This document shows, in pieces, positions 27,950 to 40,612 of a stretch of 64,000 bases of DNA. Every line of letters begins with the position of its first letter. Position 1 is the stretch's first letter. Position numbers and translations under genes: made by a program. Origin of the DNA: Romanomermis culicivorax (lineage: Eukaryota > Nematoda > Enoplea > Mermithida > Mermithidae); NCBI GenBank assembly GCA_963922205.1, contig CAWUHX010000390.1:124001-188000 (forward strand), given 5' to 3'. Under the pieces are notes generated by a model. It was not told the origin of the DNA. It did no database searches and saw only the letters and a list, made by a program, of their open reading frames with translations.

Positions 27950-28720
27950 AGGCTAAGGAGAGCGCTATCGCTTTTCTTCTAAATATATATCTAATCTACA
28001 GATTTGCGTCCGTACGGTCGAACGACGACCAAAAATTTAATTGGCAAAATCTAATTACTTCACATATAGAATGTTAGCTGTAAGGGGAATTATATATACT
28101 GTTGAGCATTTTCTACTTTTTTCTTTTTCGAATATTATTAGCACTTTGGGCGCTGAGTAGCGGTTTCTCTCTCTCTCTCTGTTCGCCCTTTTTCTATTCT
28201 AAACAAAAAGCTGGAATAATCTCTATATCGATCTGCGGCGGCGGGACCCATTTTCGTGGAATATACTTACTACGAAACGTATACCAAAGCCGTCATGTAC
28301 ATTTATGTAAGAGCTGTACAGTATGTACGGATATGCCTACATATGGTGAAACCTGACTTCATCACTCTGGTAAACGATACCCTTGGTCTGGCGAGATTAG
28401 GGTTCTAATGTAGACGGGCGCCCGGCATTTTCTACGCTAGAGCATGTAAGGTGAAGCCGATCCTTTCTTCCCAAAGCCAGCTTATTCTTCTTTATGCAAA
28501 AGCAACTTTCATCAAGCCCACAGTAGTAGTAGTAGTCTCTCTCTATCTCTCTCTGATGAACGATCATTCTATAGAATGGTCATTTATTTGATTAGCTTAT
28601 AAAAGCGCATATATGTGCGTTTGGTCTACGTTGCTTTTCGTGTAGTCTGCGCTTATTTTGTTTGTTGTTATTGTTATAATTATTAGCTTTTGTCGAAAAA
28701 ATTTTTCAATTTTTTGAGCT
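27950..28720. promoter_or_regulatory. candidate regulatory region or 5' end of an unseen gene
   Basis: Composition differs from the flanks: CT runs (28167-28187, 28536-28556), a CGG-rich patch (28235), possible TATA motifs (ttatatatac near 28090, ttataaaagc near 28597) and a near-palindrome GCGCATATATGTGCG (28604-28618). No coding frame is convincing. Confidence 0.2.
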
Positions 28721-31700
28721 AAATTATCCCCCACGAAAGAGGCGGTGATTAGACGTTAATTATCCCCGAGGTAATGTTATATTCTTCAACCAGAAAATTC
28801 AAAAAAGGTTATAAGTTCTTCATAATTAGGTTCTTGAGGATCGTTAGCAATATGGGATGGTTGGTCATTTGAAAGCAACCTGCAGTGTTTCTTCTGGTGG
28901 TCAAAATGTTTTGGGCCTATATTGTGAAAATCAGATAGTCTCATAGTCATATGGACGATTTCTACTATAGCAGCACAAGTCAGGCATAGGCAACATTCGC
29001 CTGACTATAAGTGTGAGGGGGGGGGGTCACTCATCCTCCATTTAGTTGGGTTTCTGCTATTTCTGGAAATTTAACACGATGTGTTAGCTAGGTTATCAAT
29101 CAATACTTGAAAATTCCGTACTTCTCGTCAAAATTGAAAGTTTGGCGAGGTCTGCTAAATTTCAAAATCCACTTGGAATAGAAATCAGGATTCTTCCTTC
29201 AGCCAAAAACTAGTCTGCATGAGGTCAAACTCTGTCCCCAAGAACGTATATGGTATCATGGCACATAGCCCTCAAAAAGCAGTGATTTTTTACCAACCTT
29301 TCGGCAATGTGTTCAAAAATTATTTGAGTGGCGTCTTCGTTGATTGTCTGTTGATTCAGCCACAGTATTGTTGTTGCCAACTGCATCGTTTCAACCATTG
29401 AGTTGACTCAGCCACTCAAATATACATGTTGTAATACATGAAATAGGACCAAAATTAGTTATAAATTAGTCCGGATGAAATAATTAAAGAATTACTTCAA
29501 AGGTGCATGTCAAGGCTTTATCAGGCCTTGGGTCGTGAAAATCTACTGAAAATGTGTTTTTTCAAAATTTGGTTTTTGATTTCAACAAGTTTACGAAAGG
29601 AAATATCTTTGAAAATCTAACAGGATCAGGACTCAAGGGGTTAGCATTTCTACAGTTCGTTTTGAAGAGGCAACATTCTGTGCCACATAAATTTTGTCAA
29701 AACGTAATTAGTTGGATCGAAATCGCCCACTTCTCAACGAGAAAATGTTTGACCAGTGTTTTAAAAATGAGAATTGAATTTTTCATTAAGAAAAATAAAA
29801 GTGGCGGAATGGAGACAGCGGTTAAAAGGTCTAGGTTGCTGAATCACTGGTGACTCTTTTCGCAGAGTACGATCATGATTTGTCCTAAAATATTGCATGT
29901 TTTAGAAAACCAGTCTTAAAAACTTTTCGATCATCCCCGAGTGATAAAAATGGGAGAAAAAACAGTAACTCTATCATGTGGCACAAAGTGTAGTTTTTCA
30001 TTGGCTGCGAATGTCAGCTTGTGAAAAGAAAAATATAAAGGATGGTAAAATTGATACAAAAAATTGAGTAAGAATCGCAATATTACCGAGCTTTATTGCT
30101 AATTAATCTATTGCAAGCAAAAACATATATTAATCTGGAGATTATGACTCCTAAAGAATGGTTGCCACATGATGATAGTTGTTCTAAAATTTCAAACTTC
30201 ATCATTTCAAACTGTTTAGTCATTTCAAATTAATGCATGCCTGATATGTGTGTTTGTCTGCAGATTTCTCACCGAGCAAAAAAAATTGAGTATTTGATTG
30301 GATCTTCAGGATTTTAGAATCAGTCAGTTTCGAATAACAGTTTATTGTTGTCTCAAACCGTTTACTCTTTTGATTCTCGCTAATGTTTATTTTTCTTACT
30401 GATAGCTGGCTGTATTCAGACAGGCGTTGAATATTGTTGTCATCAGAGACTATTAAAATATATTCTGACTAGTTTCACATAGTCAGAATATTTCTTCCAA
30501 ATTATTTTCATTCTATGAGTATACAATGAGTATGCAATGGGTGTCTCAATGACTTGATCATTTAACCAGGAAAAAAATTTTCACTTGTTTTGTTTTCCGC
30601 CTATGGACGAGAAATTTTTTTTCGTCGATTACAGTTAATAAGCTTACTCAGTTTTTCTGTATTGAATTTACTTTCACGGGGTCGCCACATCATTCATTTC
30701 AGAATAAATTGGCCATGGTCAATTTTTTGTATGTTGTGGAAGCAAACAACAAAAATATCGAACTTGCCTACTATCGTGACAAGTTTGGAAAATCTGATAC
30801 TTTTGATCAAATGGATCTTTCATAAATGCTCATTTTTGATAATGAAGTAACACTGTATCTTGAAAGTTTTGTAGATGAAAAGCTTGCAACTGCAACTTTG
30901 AGATAATTGGGTTTTTTGTTGTAGTGCTTTCCGGGCAGCTGCTAGTGATCTGATAACTAGAAACATTGCTTGCTTTCATCCTCTATCTTTTTAAACATGG
31001 AGTAAAAAAACTGTGTTTTCATTCAACGATTTCACGTTACCTGTCCATTTTGACGTGGCCTAAACCCCCAGGAAAATGAATTGTTTTTCGATTGAAAATA
31101 AAAACAATCAAGTCTTTTTCTGGAATTCCGGAAATCATCTTAATACTTTTCCCTTGATCTGAAAGGAATAAACTCGTTCATGAAAATGAAACTTAACTTC
31201 CGTAAATCGCTACGAAACCTATACCATTGTATTTCGTTGAATTAATATGTATGAATATGCATATTATCATTGATATATTTCATTGCGTCTTTCTAATCTC
31301 AGACTCAGACAGCCCAAGTTCGTTTGAAAGCAAATGAACTAATGTGAACAAGAAAAAATGGGTAGGGTGATCAATGTGATGGTATTCTTGCTAATCTCAA
31401 AATTCCGCACGAAACCAGATCTGTGATGATTAGAGTCGTAAATAATGATGGCTACAGTCCGCAGTCGTATCACGGCTTTACAGAAACCAAAAATTTCTTA
31501 TAATAAAAAGTTCTTGTTTTAAATCCAACTAGTGACATTTAGTCACTATAGGATGTGTGAAAACATTCAGCATGCATCCACAATACCGTAGATCTGATAG
31601 GTTCCGACATTTTTCACACTTCATGCATATTCAAAACTACATATTTTATGTGGTTTTTCGTGGCAAAAAAGCCACCGATTCAACAGAAAGAACACTAGTT

Positions 31701-32940
31701 CCGAATCCTCGATGAAAAACTATACGAATGATACTGAAACCACATTCTGGTGCTCATTACTCAAAATGGTCTGAGCAATATTCCTGGACTGAGTTAGATC
31801 AATAACCGAAAATTGAAAATCAAACGCAAGTGGATATATTGAGCGATTTAATCTTTTGAAAGCTGATTATCAGGTTAGAATAGCATATGCTAAATATAGA
31901 ATCCTTTAGCTGATTTAGGAACATTGAATTAGCTGATGATGCGAATAATGAGCAGCTTGTCAAATCAAATATCTGACTGATGCGATAATGAACGTTTCGG
32001 ATCCTCGATTTTTTACTCTATTTAAGGAAAATTGACTCTTCAAATTTTTCACACTCGGTTTGATGAAATTTGTGACAAGATATGATTGATATCGAAGAGA
32101 AGTTCTGTATATCTATCTTGCTGATGTCAAAATTAAATTTTTTCGTGCCACTGTTAAAGGAATACAGCTAAAATCCTTCAAAATTCGAGCTTCGATATTC
32201 TTGAAAGCTGGCAGAGAAAACGGGTCCCACTAGGTAATGTTTCATATCAAAGAAAAAATGTCATCAATCTAGCATCTGAAGCGGGTAGATTTAGATGATA
32301 GCATCGTGAAAGATGCTTGATGTCCAGAGTTTATCCTTATTGAGAGCAAAATTTCATCTCACATTTTGGGTTGATACTATTTCCGCTGCTGCTCTGCGTA
32401 GACCTTGTTGAATGAAAAAAAAATTGTGAAACCATGTTGGAGTGATGGACTTTTAGATTTCATTGTACTGTTGAGATATCCTTATATTTGGATGTGAAAC
32501 TGCCATTAGTATCCCCGAAGTATTTCAGCTATAGCACTGCAGCTGTATTACCTACCACTCGTGCCATTGAATAATATTATGCCTTTTTCAAGGCCGACAT
32601 CAATAATTATAGATAGGTTTCGATGACTTGTGCATAGTTTTATAATCCATTTAACGTAGGACGAGGCTTTTCAGCGTTGCTTTTCATTATCACGTTGAAA
32701 GTAGTAAAACTGAACTATGATTTTCCATGTCAAATCAACGTTGTATTTTCATGACGTTTCGTGAAAAACTGACAAAAAACTCGAATTCATATGCGTTTCT
32801 GATAAGTTTATTTTTAAATTAGTTTTCATTAAAATATCAGTTGTGTTGGTGTTGCAAAATTATCAGGGATCAACTGAGACTTGAAACCTTGTGATGGAAC
32901 CCACCGAAAATTCTGAACGCTGACGCTGGTCCTTTGTGGC
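28721..32940. other. long AT-rich stretch, no gene seen
   Basis: I found no exon with recognisable content on either strand. A segment near 29690-29760 (cgtaattagttggatcgaaa...tctcaacga) resembles one at 48517-48570, so diverged interspersed repeats are present. A G9 run lies at about 29019. Confidence 0.4.
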
Positions 32941-32943
32941 TAT

Positions 32944-33119
32944 AGTCCTTTTTTTCGAATGAGCCCTGGGAATAAAAAAGATACTCGACTGCAGGCGCAT
33001 GAAGAACGATTTCAAAAAAAAAGGACTTCGACATAACGGGGCAGGTTTATTATCTGTTCACTGACTTCTGCGACAGATTAATTTGCACTCCGGGAATCTT
33101 CCAAAATGAATGGGCTATA
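32944..33119. mobile_element. family E short inverted-repeat element
   Basis: The ends are CTATAGTCCTTTTTTTCGAA followed by TGAGCCC, and ...TCCAAAATGAATGGGCTATAG, mutual inverted repeats. About 176 bp, non-coding. Confidence 0.6.
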
Positions 33120-33599
33120 GTACATACTTAACCGAGATCTTTTGTATCGAAGAAATTTGTTTAGCCAGCATTCTTTGAACCTCTATCATGTGGATAATAG
33201 CTTAGTAAAATCATTGCTAAAAAACGTTGCACTCAAATTCTACAGTGTAGATCATGACTTTTGCGAAGAGCGATGCCAATTTTGAATCGTGGTCTTACAA
33301 ATCTGACGTTAACAATGTGTTCAGTAAACTGTCTATTCTACAACTGGCGTTTGATTGGTCAACAATCTAGAGAACCAATCTGGTAGTACCGAACACTTTG
33401 ATGCGTGGAATACGTGCTACTGATAACTTCAAGTCCTTTAGTTAAGGGGCTTTGTCACAAGGAAATGTCTCCAAAGTCTCCAATGCCACGCAGCGCCTCT
33501 TTAGTCTTTTTACCCCTGACATATCAAACTGATCCCACTCTAACCGTCTCAGGGGAGTATCACTCCAAAGACACTGGTAATATGGTATAATGCAGTGTC

Positions 33600-33912
33600 C
33601 TCGGTGATGAGGAGGGTATGTGATAGAGGTGCGTTGCACCTATACACTCTATGGCACTCAGCCCACTCTTATCTATGCATGCACGCGGGAGTGTGGGAGA
33701 TCATGACCCTCAGCGGAATCTGGTCGATCCCCATGAGATTTGACCCCATATAAATGATTGAGAGGATTGTGAAATAAAATGATGAAAGGATAATAAAAGA
33801 AAAGTTTTCATGGATGTGAGATATTGTCGAGGTTCCAATTTGCTCACCTAGCCTTATTTTTCTTCTCATTAGAGACCATCAAGTCTCTTCGAGGAAGGAA
33901 GGGCGTAACAGT
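33600..33912. repeat. possible solo LTR
   Basis: It has the order of an LTR: TATAAAT (33750), an AATAAA (33774), then a GC-richer end reading GGAAGGAAGGGCGTAACA (33894-33911). The 5' boundary and target duplication are not certain. Confidence 0.25.
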
Positions 33913-33984
33913 GCGCTCTCATCCCTAGACACACCCCCTACTCATCCATACATCATCTACTCCCACAGATGACGAACCCTTTAG

Positions 33985-34040
33985 TTGGTAAGGCGTCTGC
34001 CCAAAGGCCTAGAGTTCAAAACCCTCATAACCGTATTTTT
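33985..34040 (+). other. tRNA-like A and B boxes (SINE head or decayed tRNA)
   Basis: TTTAGTTGGTAAGGCG resembles a pol III A box, and GAGTTCAAAACCC 20 bp later a B box. The T stem does not pair well, so it is not a working tRNA. Confidence 0.3.
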
Positions 34041-34500
34041 CCATTGCAGTGGACACACAGATTTGGGTATACGATATTGGACATTGGATCATTCGGCTCC
34101 TGCATCCGCTTGCACGGGAAACCTTTAGGAAAGTTCCTAAACATTTAAAATTGTCTACGCTCGCACCGAAATTTGGGCTTTTGAACATTTAGAAAAGTTT
34201 AGAAGTTCTTTCGAAAAAACTATTTCTACTACTAGAAAAGATTCGTTCGCACCAAAATCCAGAAGTTCAGAAGTTCTTTTAATAAATCTTTTGACATACT
34301 TGTTTCCAGAAGTCGAAAAACATTCTTGATAGATGGCTCGTTCCTTTATTTTAACTCCTAAAATGATAGTTTAGTTTTACTTTCTACATTAAGATGATGG
34401 ACAGAAGTAGTAACCATGAAAGTACCAGTGATCTGTAGCCTATAGACGACTACTTCATCGACTTATGAATTCAAAACAAATTACTTGACTCATATACCGA

Positions 34501-34680
34501 CTTCTGAACTTCTGATCTTCTGAACTTCTGAACTTCTGAACTTCTGAACTTCTGAACTTCTGAACTTCTGAACTTCTGAACTTCTGAACTTCTGAACTTC
34601 TGAACTTCTGAACTTCTGAATTTCTGAACTTTTGGACTTATGAACTTCCAAACTTCTGAACTTTTGAACTTCTGGACTAC
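34501..34680. repeat. (GAACTTCT)n octamer array
   Basis: About 20 tandem octamers, near perfect to 34620 and then diverging. Scattered single units recur from 34150 to 34840. Because 24 nt equals three units, the minus strand shows a false protein repeat SSEVQKFR. Confidence 0.92.
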
Positions 34681-35224
34681 TAATTGAAAGTCGACTCGTC
34701 TGAAAATCCCTGATGTATGCTGCCACTTCTGAATTTCTAAACTTCTGCCACGGCGACTGTTCTAAAAGTCATTAGTGCAAGCGAACACTTTTGAACTTCT
34801 GAAAAGCATTAGTGATCATCTGAACTTCTGAACTTCTTGGTTGGTTCAAGCGGGCCCTGGGATAATGAAAACTACAACAATAAGTACTATAACTTTCCTC
34901 TACAGTAAAATCGGTTAATTGCATTGGATTTATATCGATTACACCTTTTGCAATTTGACTCATCATATTTCCACAGTAACCCTGATACCCGACTACTGCC
35001 TATCTTAATGACGAAACATAGCGCCTCATTTGCATAATGACAATGCAAATTTGCTATACTCTAAAATTCACTTAAGGCCAAATTAACCATTTTATATCAG
35101 CCACTAGTCGCCACACGCACCATCTGGGTTTGCGCGAATTAAGCTATACGCGCTCTGTGTGTATACAACGAGCATTAATATAATAACAATTAAAGCTTAA
35201 AATTCGTATTCTCTTTTCTTTCTT

Positions 35225-35440
35225 TTGCTTTCTCGCTCTCTCTCCGGCTCTTTTTTATTTAATTTTCTTAAAAGAAGCATTAATCCAATGTTATACCGAG
35301 CTGAGCCGAGCTTTGTGCTCACTCGTGATCATCGGCTCGTCGTGAAAATGGCCACCACCATCGTCCCGAGAGGATTTATTAGTTGGTCGGTCGGTCGGTC
35401 GTCGGCCTGTTGCTTGTTCATCATATCGGTAAGCAGGTTC
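35225..35440 (+). other. candidate first exon or CpG-richer promoter patch
   Basis: The ATG at 35348 has a good context (gaaaATGGCC) and opens MATTIVPRGFISW up to a possible donor ATCG|gtaagc at 35409. It includes four TCGG units (35389-35404) and follows a CT-rich leader. No downstream exon could be matched and no family recognised. Confidence 0.2.
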
Positions 35441-36882
35441 CTCGTCTACAGTAATCTTTTTTTTCTACAGTAAAAATTTTTAATCATCGACACTCCAAGC
35501 GGCGGCCTTTGCGTGCGGGAGGAGGACAATTTTTCACTTTCTTCCCTCATTGATCGGCTCCCGGTATATTTGCACTTTAGTGCCCTGGACACCCAGAAAT
35601 ATAACACACACTGTATATGGGGCGCATACGCGAACATTATTTTAGAATGAAGAAGCTTTCATGGCGGATTGGAGCTTTAATTAAAATTTTATACGGCGTT
35701 AGCCCATGATATATATATTGCTTAATCGGGCCTGCGAGCTGTAGTCCTCTTATACGTTTATGAAATTGTCCGATGTTTTATTTTCGTGGTATACTGTAGC
35801 AGATATGTTGTCTACCAGACCTTACCATTCCACGACAGGTAATTGTTCACTGTATGTATGTGCAAACTTTTTTATTGTTTCTAATTCTGCCGAATTTGAC
35901 GGGCGGTTTCGCATGTATTCTCAAGTCAATAGCATTCGAAATTTTCTTCACGGAATTTGTTATTGCTTGTGAATACACGAAAACTGTCCGATTTTCAATC
36001 GCGATTATGAATTTTGTATAGATTTTGAAGCGTGATATAATTACAGAAATCATACGTTTGACGAAAAAGGTAAGAAGCTAACACTAATTTACTTTCTTAT
36101 GTGGGCAAGCCAGTAATGCCGCTTTGACATTTTTTCACACATGTAACATTGGATGTTTATAAAATGGTCGAAAACATGAGAAAATTACAAGTTTTAATGT
36201 CTCTTTTTGTTTTTTGATAAATATTTCGGTTATGCATTCTTTATCTAATAGATCCATGCAGAGTGATACTACATTAAAAAGCTTTTTGAGACTTTCAAAA
36301 CAGACAATAAAATAAGGAAGGTGTAGGGAAGTTACCCCCAGCAGAGATCTGAAATAACATCTACTAACCAAGAAAAAATGACACATTAAGTGGGCAAATT
36401 TCCTGAGAAAGTATGTGGAAAAAGTGTTCATCAGGCCAAAATCTACAGTTTTCGACTGTGGTTGATTTCCTAAGTTTTGAAGTCAGGTTGTCTTCTTTCG
36501 GTGCGCCATTGTTCTCGAATTTATGAAAAACGGCTGATTTCAAGGTAACTTTTTGCTTTTCTAGCTGATTGACGACATTAAAAGAGGCACTGGAAGGAAT
36601 AAAAGACATGATTAGTAGCTATAATGTGCTCTGACACTCCTGCAATGAAATGCTGACGACCAAAAGAAGGTATTACCATTTACTCGGCCAAAATCATGGA
36701 TTCACCCGGACCTTGAATTGTAGACGACTTAGATTGATGATCATATCCGAGTAAAACCTTTTGGGTATTTTCGTCGATTTGAATAGGATTGTTGACCAGC
36801 TCTAAAGATATAATTTGTCAAGCTTAATCGTTGTAGGAACACGTTTTACTGTAGCCAACGTCGAACTATAGATACTCTGGAA

Positions 36883-37908
36883 CAGTGGTCCCCAAGGTCG
36901 AAAATTTAGGTAGGGGTAAAATCGTAAATTTTAAGGGTAGTACTTGAAATATGCTGTGACCTTTTTTTTTTGTTCCCAACTTTTTGCAAAAGAGGGGGGA
37001 GTTGTAGTACTCTAACCACATATAGCTTACAAAAATGAATAATGCCCCTACTTTATGCTTTTTACAGTCAAAAAACACTTACTATTTCAACTCCATTTTC
37101 CAGCTCCCAATCATGCAACTTTAATGCACAAATTATACGTACAGAATAGTCACACTTTGAAGACTGTTGAGCCAACTGATTCCTGTACATTTCAAGAATC
37201 GGGCACAACATGCGTTTGGAAACATTATTTCAAACAGCATCTTCAGCAGTATGGGCTTATCCCATCACTGATTAGGCTTGGAACAGTGCTTCCAATTGAA
37301 AGTCCTGATGCTGAATATAGATTTAGTATTATTAGTCCCATTAGACTATGAACTACGAGTTAGAAACCAAGTACCACTCCTGATCCACGTCAACAGACCT
37401 CACATGTCTCAACTTATAGCAGGAAAGTATGCCACAGCTTGGATAAACATATGCGCACAGAAGACCCAACGCAGAAGCGGGGAAAAGGAAAGGAGAGCAT
37501 GAAGAGGAAAAATTTTAAGAACATAATGTTTTTCTTCCCAAGGGGCGATTTTTTGATCAACCACATATACATAGGTCATTATTTCATCTCCCAATTATAT
37601 TTATAATGATTTCCTACTAGTAGTACATATTAATGTGCTGATATCTTTTCCTAAAAATCGCTATATGGCACAGAAGTTGCATACTTTCCCATTATCATTT
37701 GCCCAGTAAATGTGTCAAAAAGAGCAGTGAGTAATTCCTCAGAATCACACATTCTGCAATTTTTCTCGAATTAGTATAACCAACTGGGGAGAGGATGAAG
37801 TCTACCAAAATTTTTTGCTATAGTGAGCTGTTTTTATGGGGGAAGTAAATGAATTTCCAAATCTAAGACGGGGGTAATACCCCCCATACCCCCCCATGGG
37901 GTGCTCTG
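36883..37908. mobile_element. hAT-like element with perfect 8-bp target duplication
   Basis: It starts CAGTGGTCCCC and ends GGGGTGCTCTG (reverse complement CAGAGCACCCC), the hAT type of terminus. The octamer ctctggaa flanks both sides exactly (36875-36882, 37909-37916). It is 1026 bp. Overlapping open frames at 37055-37502 give no recognisable transposase motif; they may be decayed coding sequence or chance. Confidence 0.85.
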
Positions 37909-38218
37909 CTCTGGAACTTTTTTTGACGCAGTAAGATCATTCGATACGTAAACTCCGTTTATATCAGCTCGTTAATGTGTCTTATTCCCTTTACGATATA
38001 TGTATTTTGAGTAGTCCATGATCGATGTGAAAATCTTTCTCAATTCTGAATGCTGTCCAAGAATCAGACTCGCAGTCTCAGCAATAGTGTAGGCAAATGA
38101 GCAGGGGATTAGTGTCCCACAATGGGTCATGAAAAAATTTTGAATTTAAATGCTGGGGAATTCAGTTTTAGGCTACAAAACATAAATAATATGGTAATTT
38201 TTGGAACTTCGCACGATT

Positions 38219-39350
38219 GTGCCCCGTTACTCGGACAATTCTTTCATACAGACTACTCCGTTACCCCGATCATCCCGTTACCCCGACTGTACCGATACTT
38301 CGCTAATGCTAAAAGAAAGACATCGAAATTCTCATTACTCCGACTTTCCGTTTATCCCGTCTATCCCGTTATTCCGACTGTGCTATTACCCCAACTAATG
38401 CTGAAAGAATGACGTCAAACTCCCCCTTACCCAGACTATTCCTTTATTCACAGCATGGTTAGTTTCAAGACTATTAAACTGGAATAATATTCATATATCC
38501 AAGCGGTTACCTTCTAATGATAAAAAATCAATTAAAATTTTGTTTGATCGTTATCATACAGTGCAGCTACGTCCATTCTTACAATATGGCAGATAAAATA
38601 GTAGCTTCAATTTGGTACACAAGTTATACAGAGTAAACTACTTTGTACTGTAGAAAAAATATGAATTGCTCCATATAGAAATGAGGTCAAAATCAAATAA
38701 ATTACTGTTTACTAATCTTTTTCTGATTTACATAGAATTTTTATGGACACTCAAGTGCATTCAGTCAGGTTATTGGAGAAAATTATCAGTCGGTCTGTTT
38801 GTCGCTGATGGTCGAGAAAATTTTTCTCATTGATTAGAGTAAAAAGCTTACTATACCGAAAAAGGTGGCACAAAGATTAAAAGTAATCGAGTTGCGCGCA
38901 ATCCTGTGGTTGGGCAGAATCCGCTTTGTGGTTCGAGGAGCGCTGCGTCTGTCAAAACGTTAGCTTAAACACAACGCAGACAACTTCAATTAATAAAATG
39001 GTTAATGTCGATTTTGGTATTTCTGAGCATTTATGGCGTGCATTGCATACTTTTCGTTCACGTTGCATACTTTGCATTGCATACTTATCGTTCTCCTATA
39101 ATTTCAATGCAATAATTACCATTGCTTCTTGCTGTCAAATGCTATCTGTACTTCCTGCACTTTTGACCTGAACTGCACAGTCAGGGTATCGGTAAGCCTT
39201 CTTCAAAAAACACTGTATGAAAAATTTCGATTTATAGGTGTAACGGGACTTGTGAATTAGACGGGATAAAAGAATGGTCGGAATAGGGACGGCAGAGGTA
39301 AAAGGACAGTCGGGATAAGGGGGGAGTCGGAATAAAGAGCCTGTGCAACA
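38219..39350. mobile_element. foldback element with inverted minisatellite arms (FB2)
   Basis: The left arm (38219-38450) holds units such as CCGTTACCCCGACT and CCGTTATTCCGACTG. Part of it is also duplicated in direct orientation (two blocks with CTAATGCTRAAAGAA). The right arm (39235-39350) holds the inverse: GTCGGGATAAGG, GTCGGAATAGGG. The middle includes a TTTGTCGCTGATGG repeat fragment also seen at 56511. It is built like FB1 but from a different unit. Confidence 0.6.
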
Positions 39351-40524
39351 TATTTATTGTTTAATTGGCCTTCTTTTAGTTTGCTAATCAGCCTCAAATG
39401 CTCAGTTTTTGATTTGTGTGATGTAGATAGCGCATCTATTTAGCAAATGAAGTGCCCAATTTCAGACGTTTCGACGATTTGCAGTTGAATTATTCAGGTA
39501 ATAAGCCATTCTCTCCAAACCCCAGCCCCATAAGGGCACCAGCCTTCCATTAACTTTAGGAAATAATTTTTCCTGCAGCTCAATATTGTACAAACTCCGT
39601 TTTTTCATATGTGCTGGTTTTTTAAATACGAGTTTGTGTTTGTAATACACAATTCCTCCGAGCATTGCATGTTAGTGACAACCCTAGTTTGGTGGTTAGG
39701 AATCACCCAAAGTCAAAGCGGACGCCGAAGTACTATTCAAAATAATTAATTTCAATGAAACCGTTACTGCAGAAAATTTTAAGTTTTGGACTTGCGCTGT
39801 TTTCTTCATCACATTTTTCAATCATTCCGTATTTGAAGAATAGTCTGAGTAGTTTGAGTTGATGATGGTTTAGGCTGAAATACTGAAATCGACTGAATGA
39901 TTTTTCATGGGAAATTTCTATCGCCTTTGTGGGCCATGATTAAATCTCTAAATGACACAGATTTCATTCGTTTTCCGTCTCACTGTCGTGCAACAAATTC
40001 AGCAAAATTAGCGAAGCGCTCGTCGCTAGGCCATCCAGCGGGTATCAGGGATCCTCATTTGTTGGGAAAATGCTTGAAAAAAATATTTTGATTGCTTGAA
40101 CTGTGCTTACAAATATCGAGAAAAAAAAGTTGAACAGTTGCAGAGGATTTTTAACAAATCGTTGGAATTCAAAATTAAACAAAATCTATCTAACTTGTAG
40201 GCGCAAGTTTCTCAGTGTTTTCAGTAGCCGGACGTGATGATAAACCGACAGTAAGTTTGTTTTTTCCACTTTCTTATCAGAATAGTTCATTCTTGGCTCA
40301 TTTTTGATTTTCGTGAACACTTAAAGGAGTGTGAGTTTTATGATTCAAAATCATTCAATTTTAATTTTATTAAAAAATAGTGGTATTTTTATTCAGTTCT
40401 TACACAGAATGGTAAACTAAACGAAAATGGTGGCGCTATTGTGAATAATAACTTCACTGAACTGGTTCAGGGCCTGGCCGCCAATGGATGAAACTGCCCA
40501 GGGTATGCTATGCTGTTACTACGC

Positions 40525-40612
40525 AAGAAACTAGGACGCAATGACATTGAGACGCAGAACATTAGGACGCAAGGCACTTGGACAAGAAAACATTAGGATG
40601 CAAGAATTTTGG
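40525..40612. repeat. short minisatellite of about 16 bp units
   Basis: Five or six imperfect units of ATTAGGACGCAAGAAC type. No inverted partner was found in the window. Confidence 0.65.

Noticed and set aside
33985..34040. Functional tRNA gene
   Set aside because: A and B boxes are present but the T stem mispairs and no acceptor stem is found.
34490..34726. 78-codon frame with repeating SSEVQKFR
   Set aside because: It comes from the octamer array; the 8-residue period is simply three octamers.
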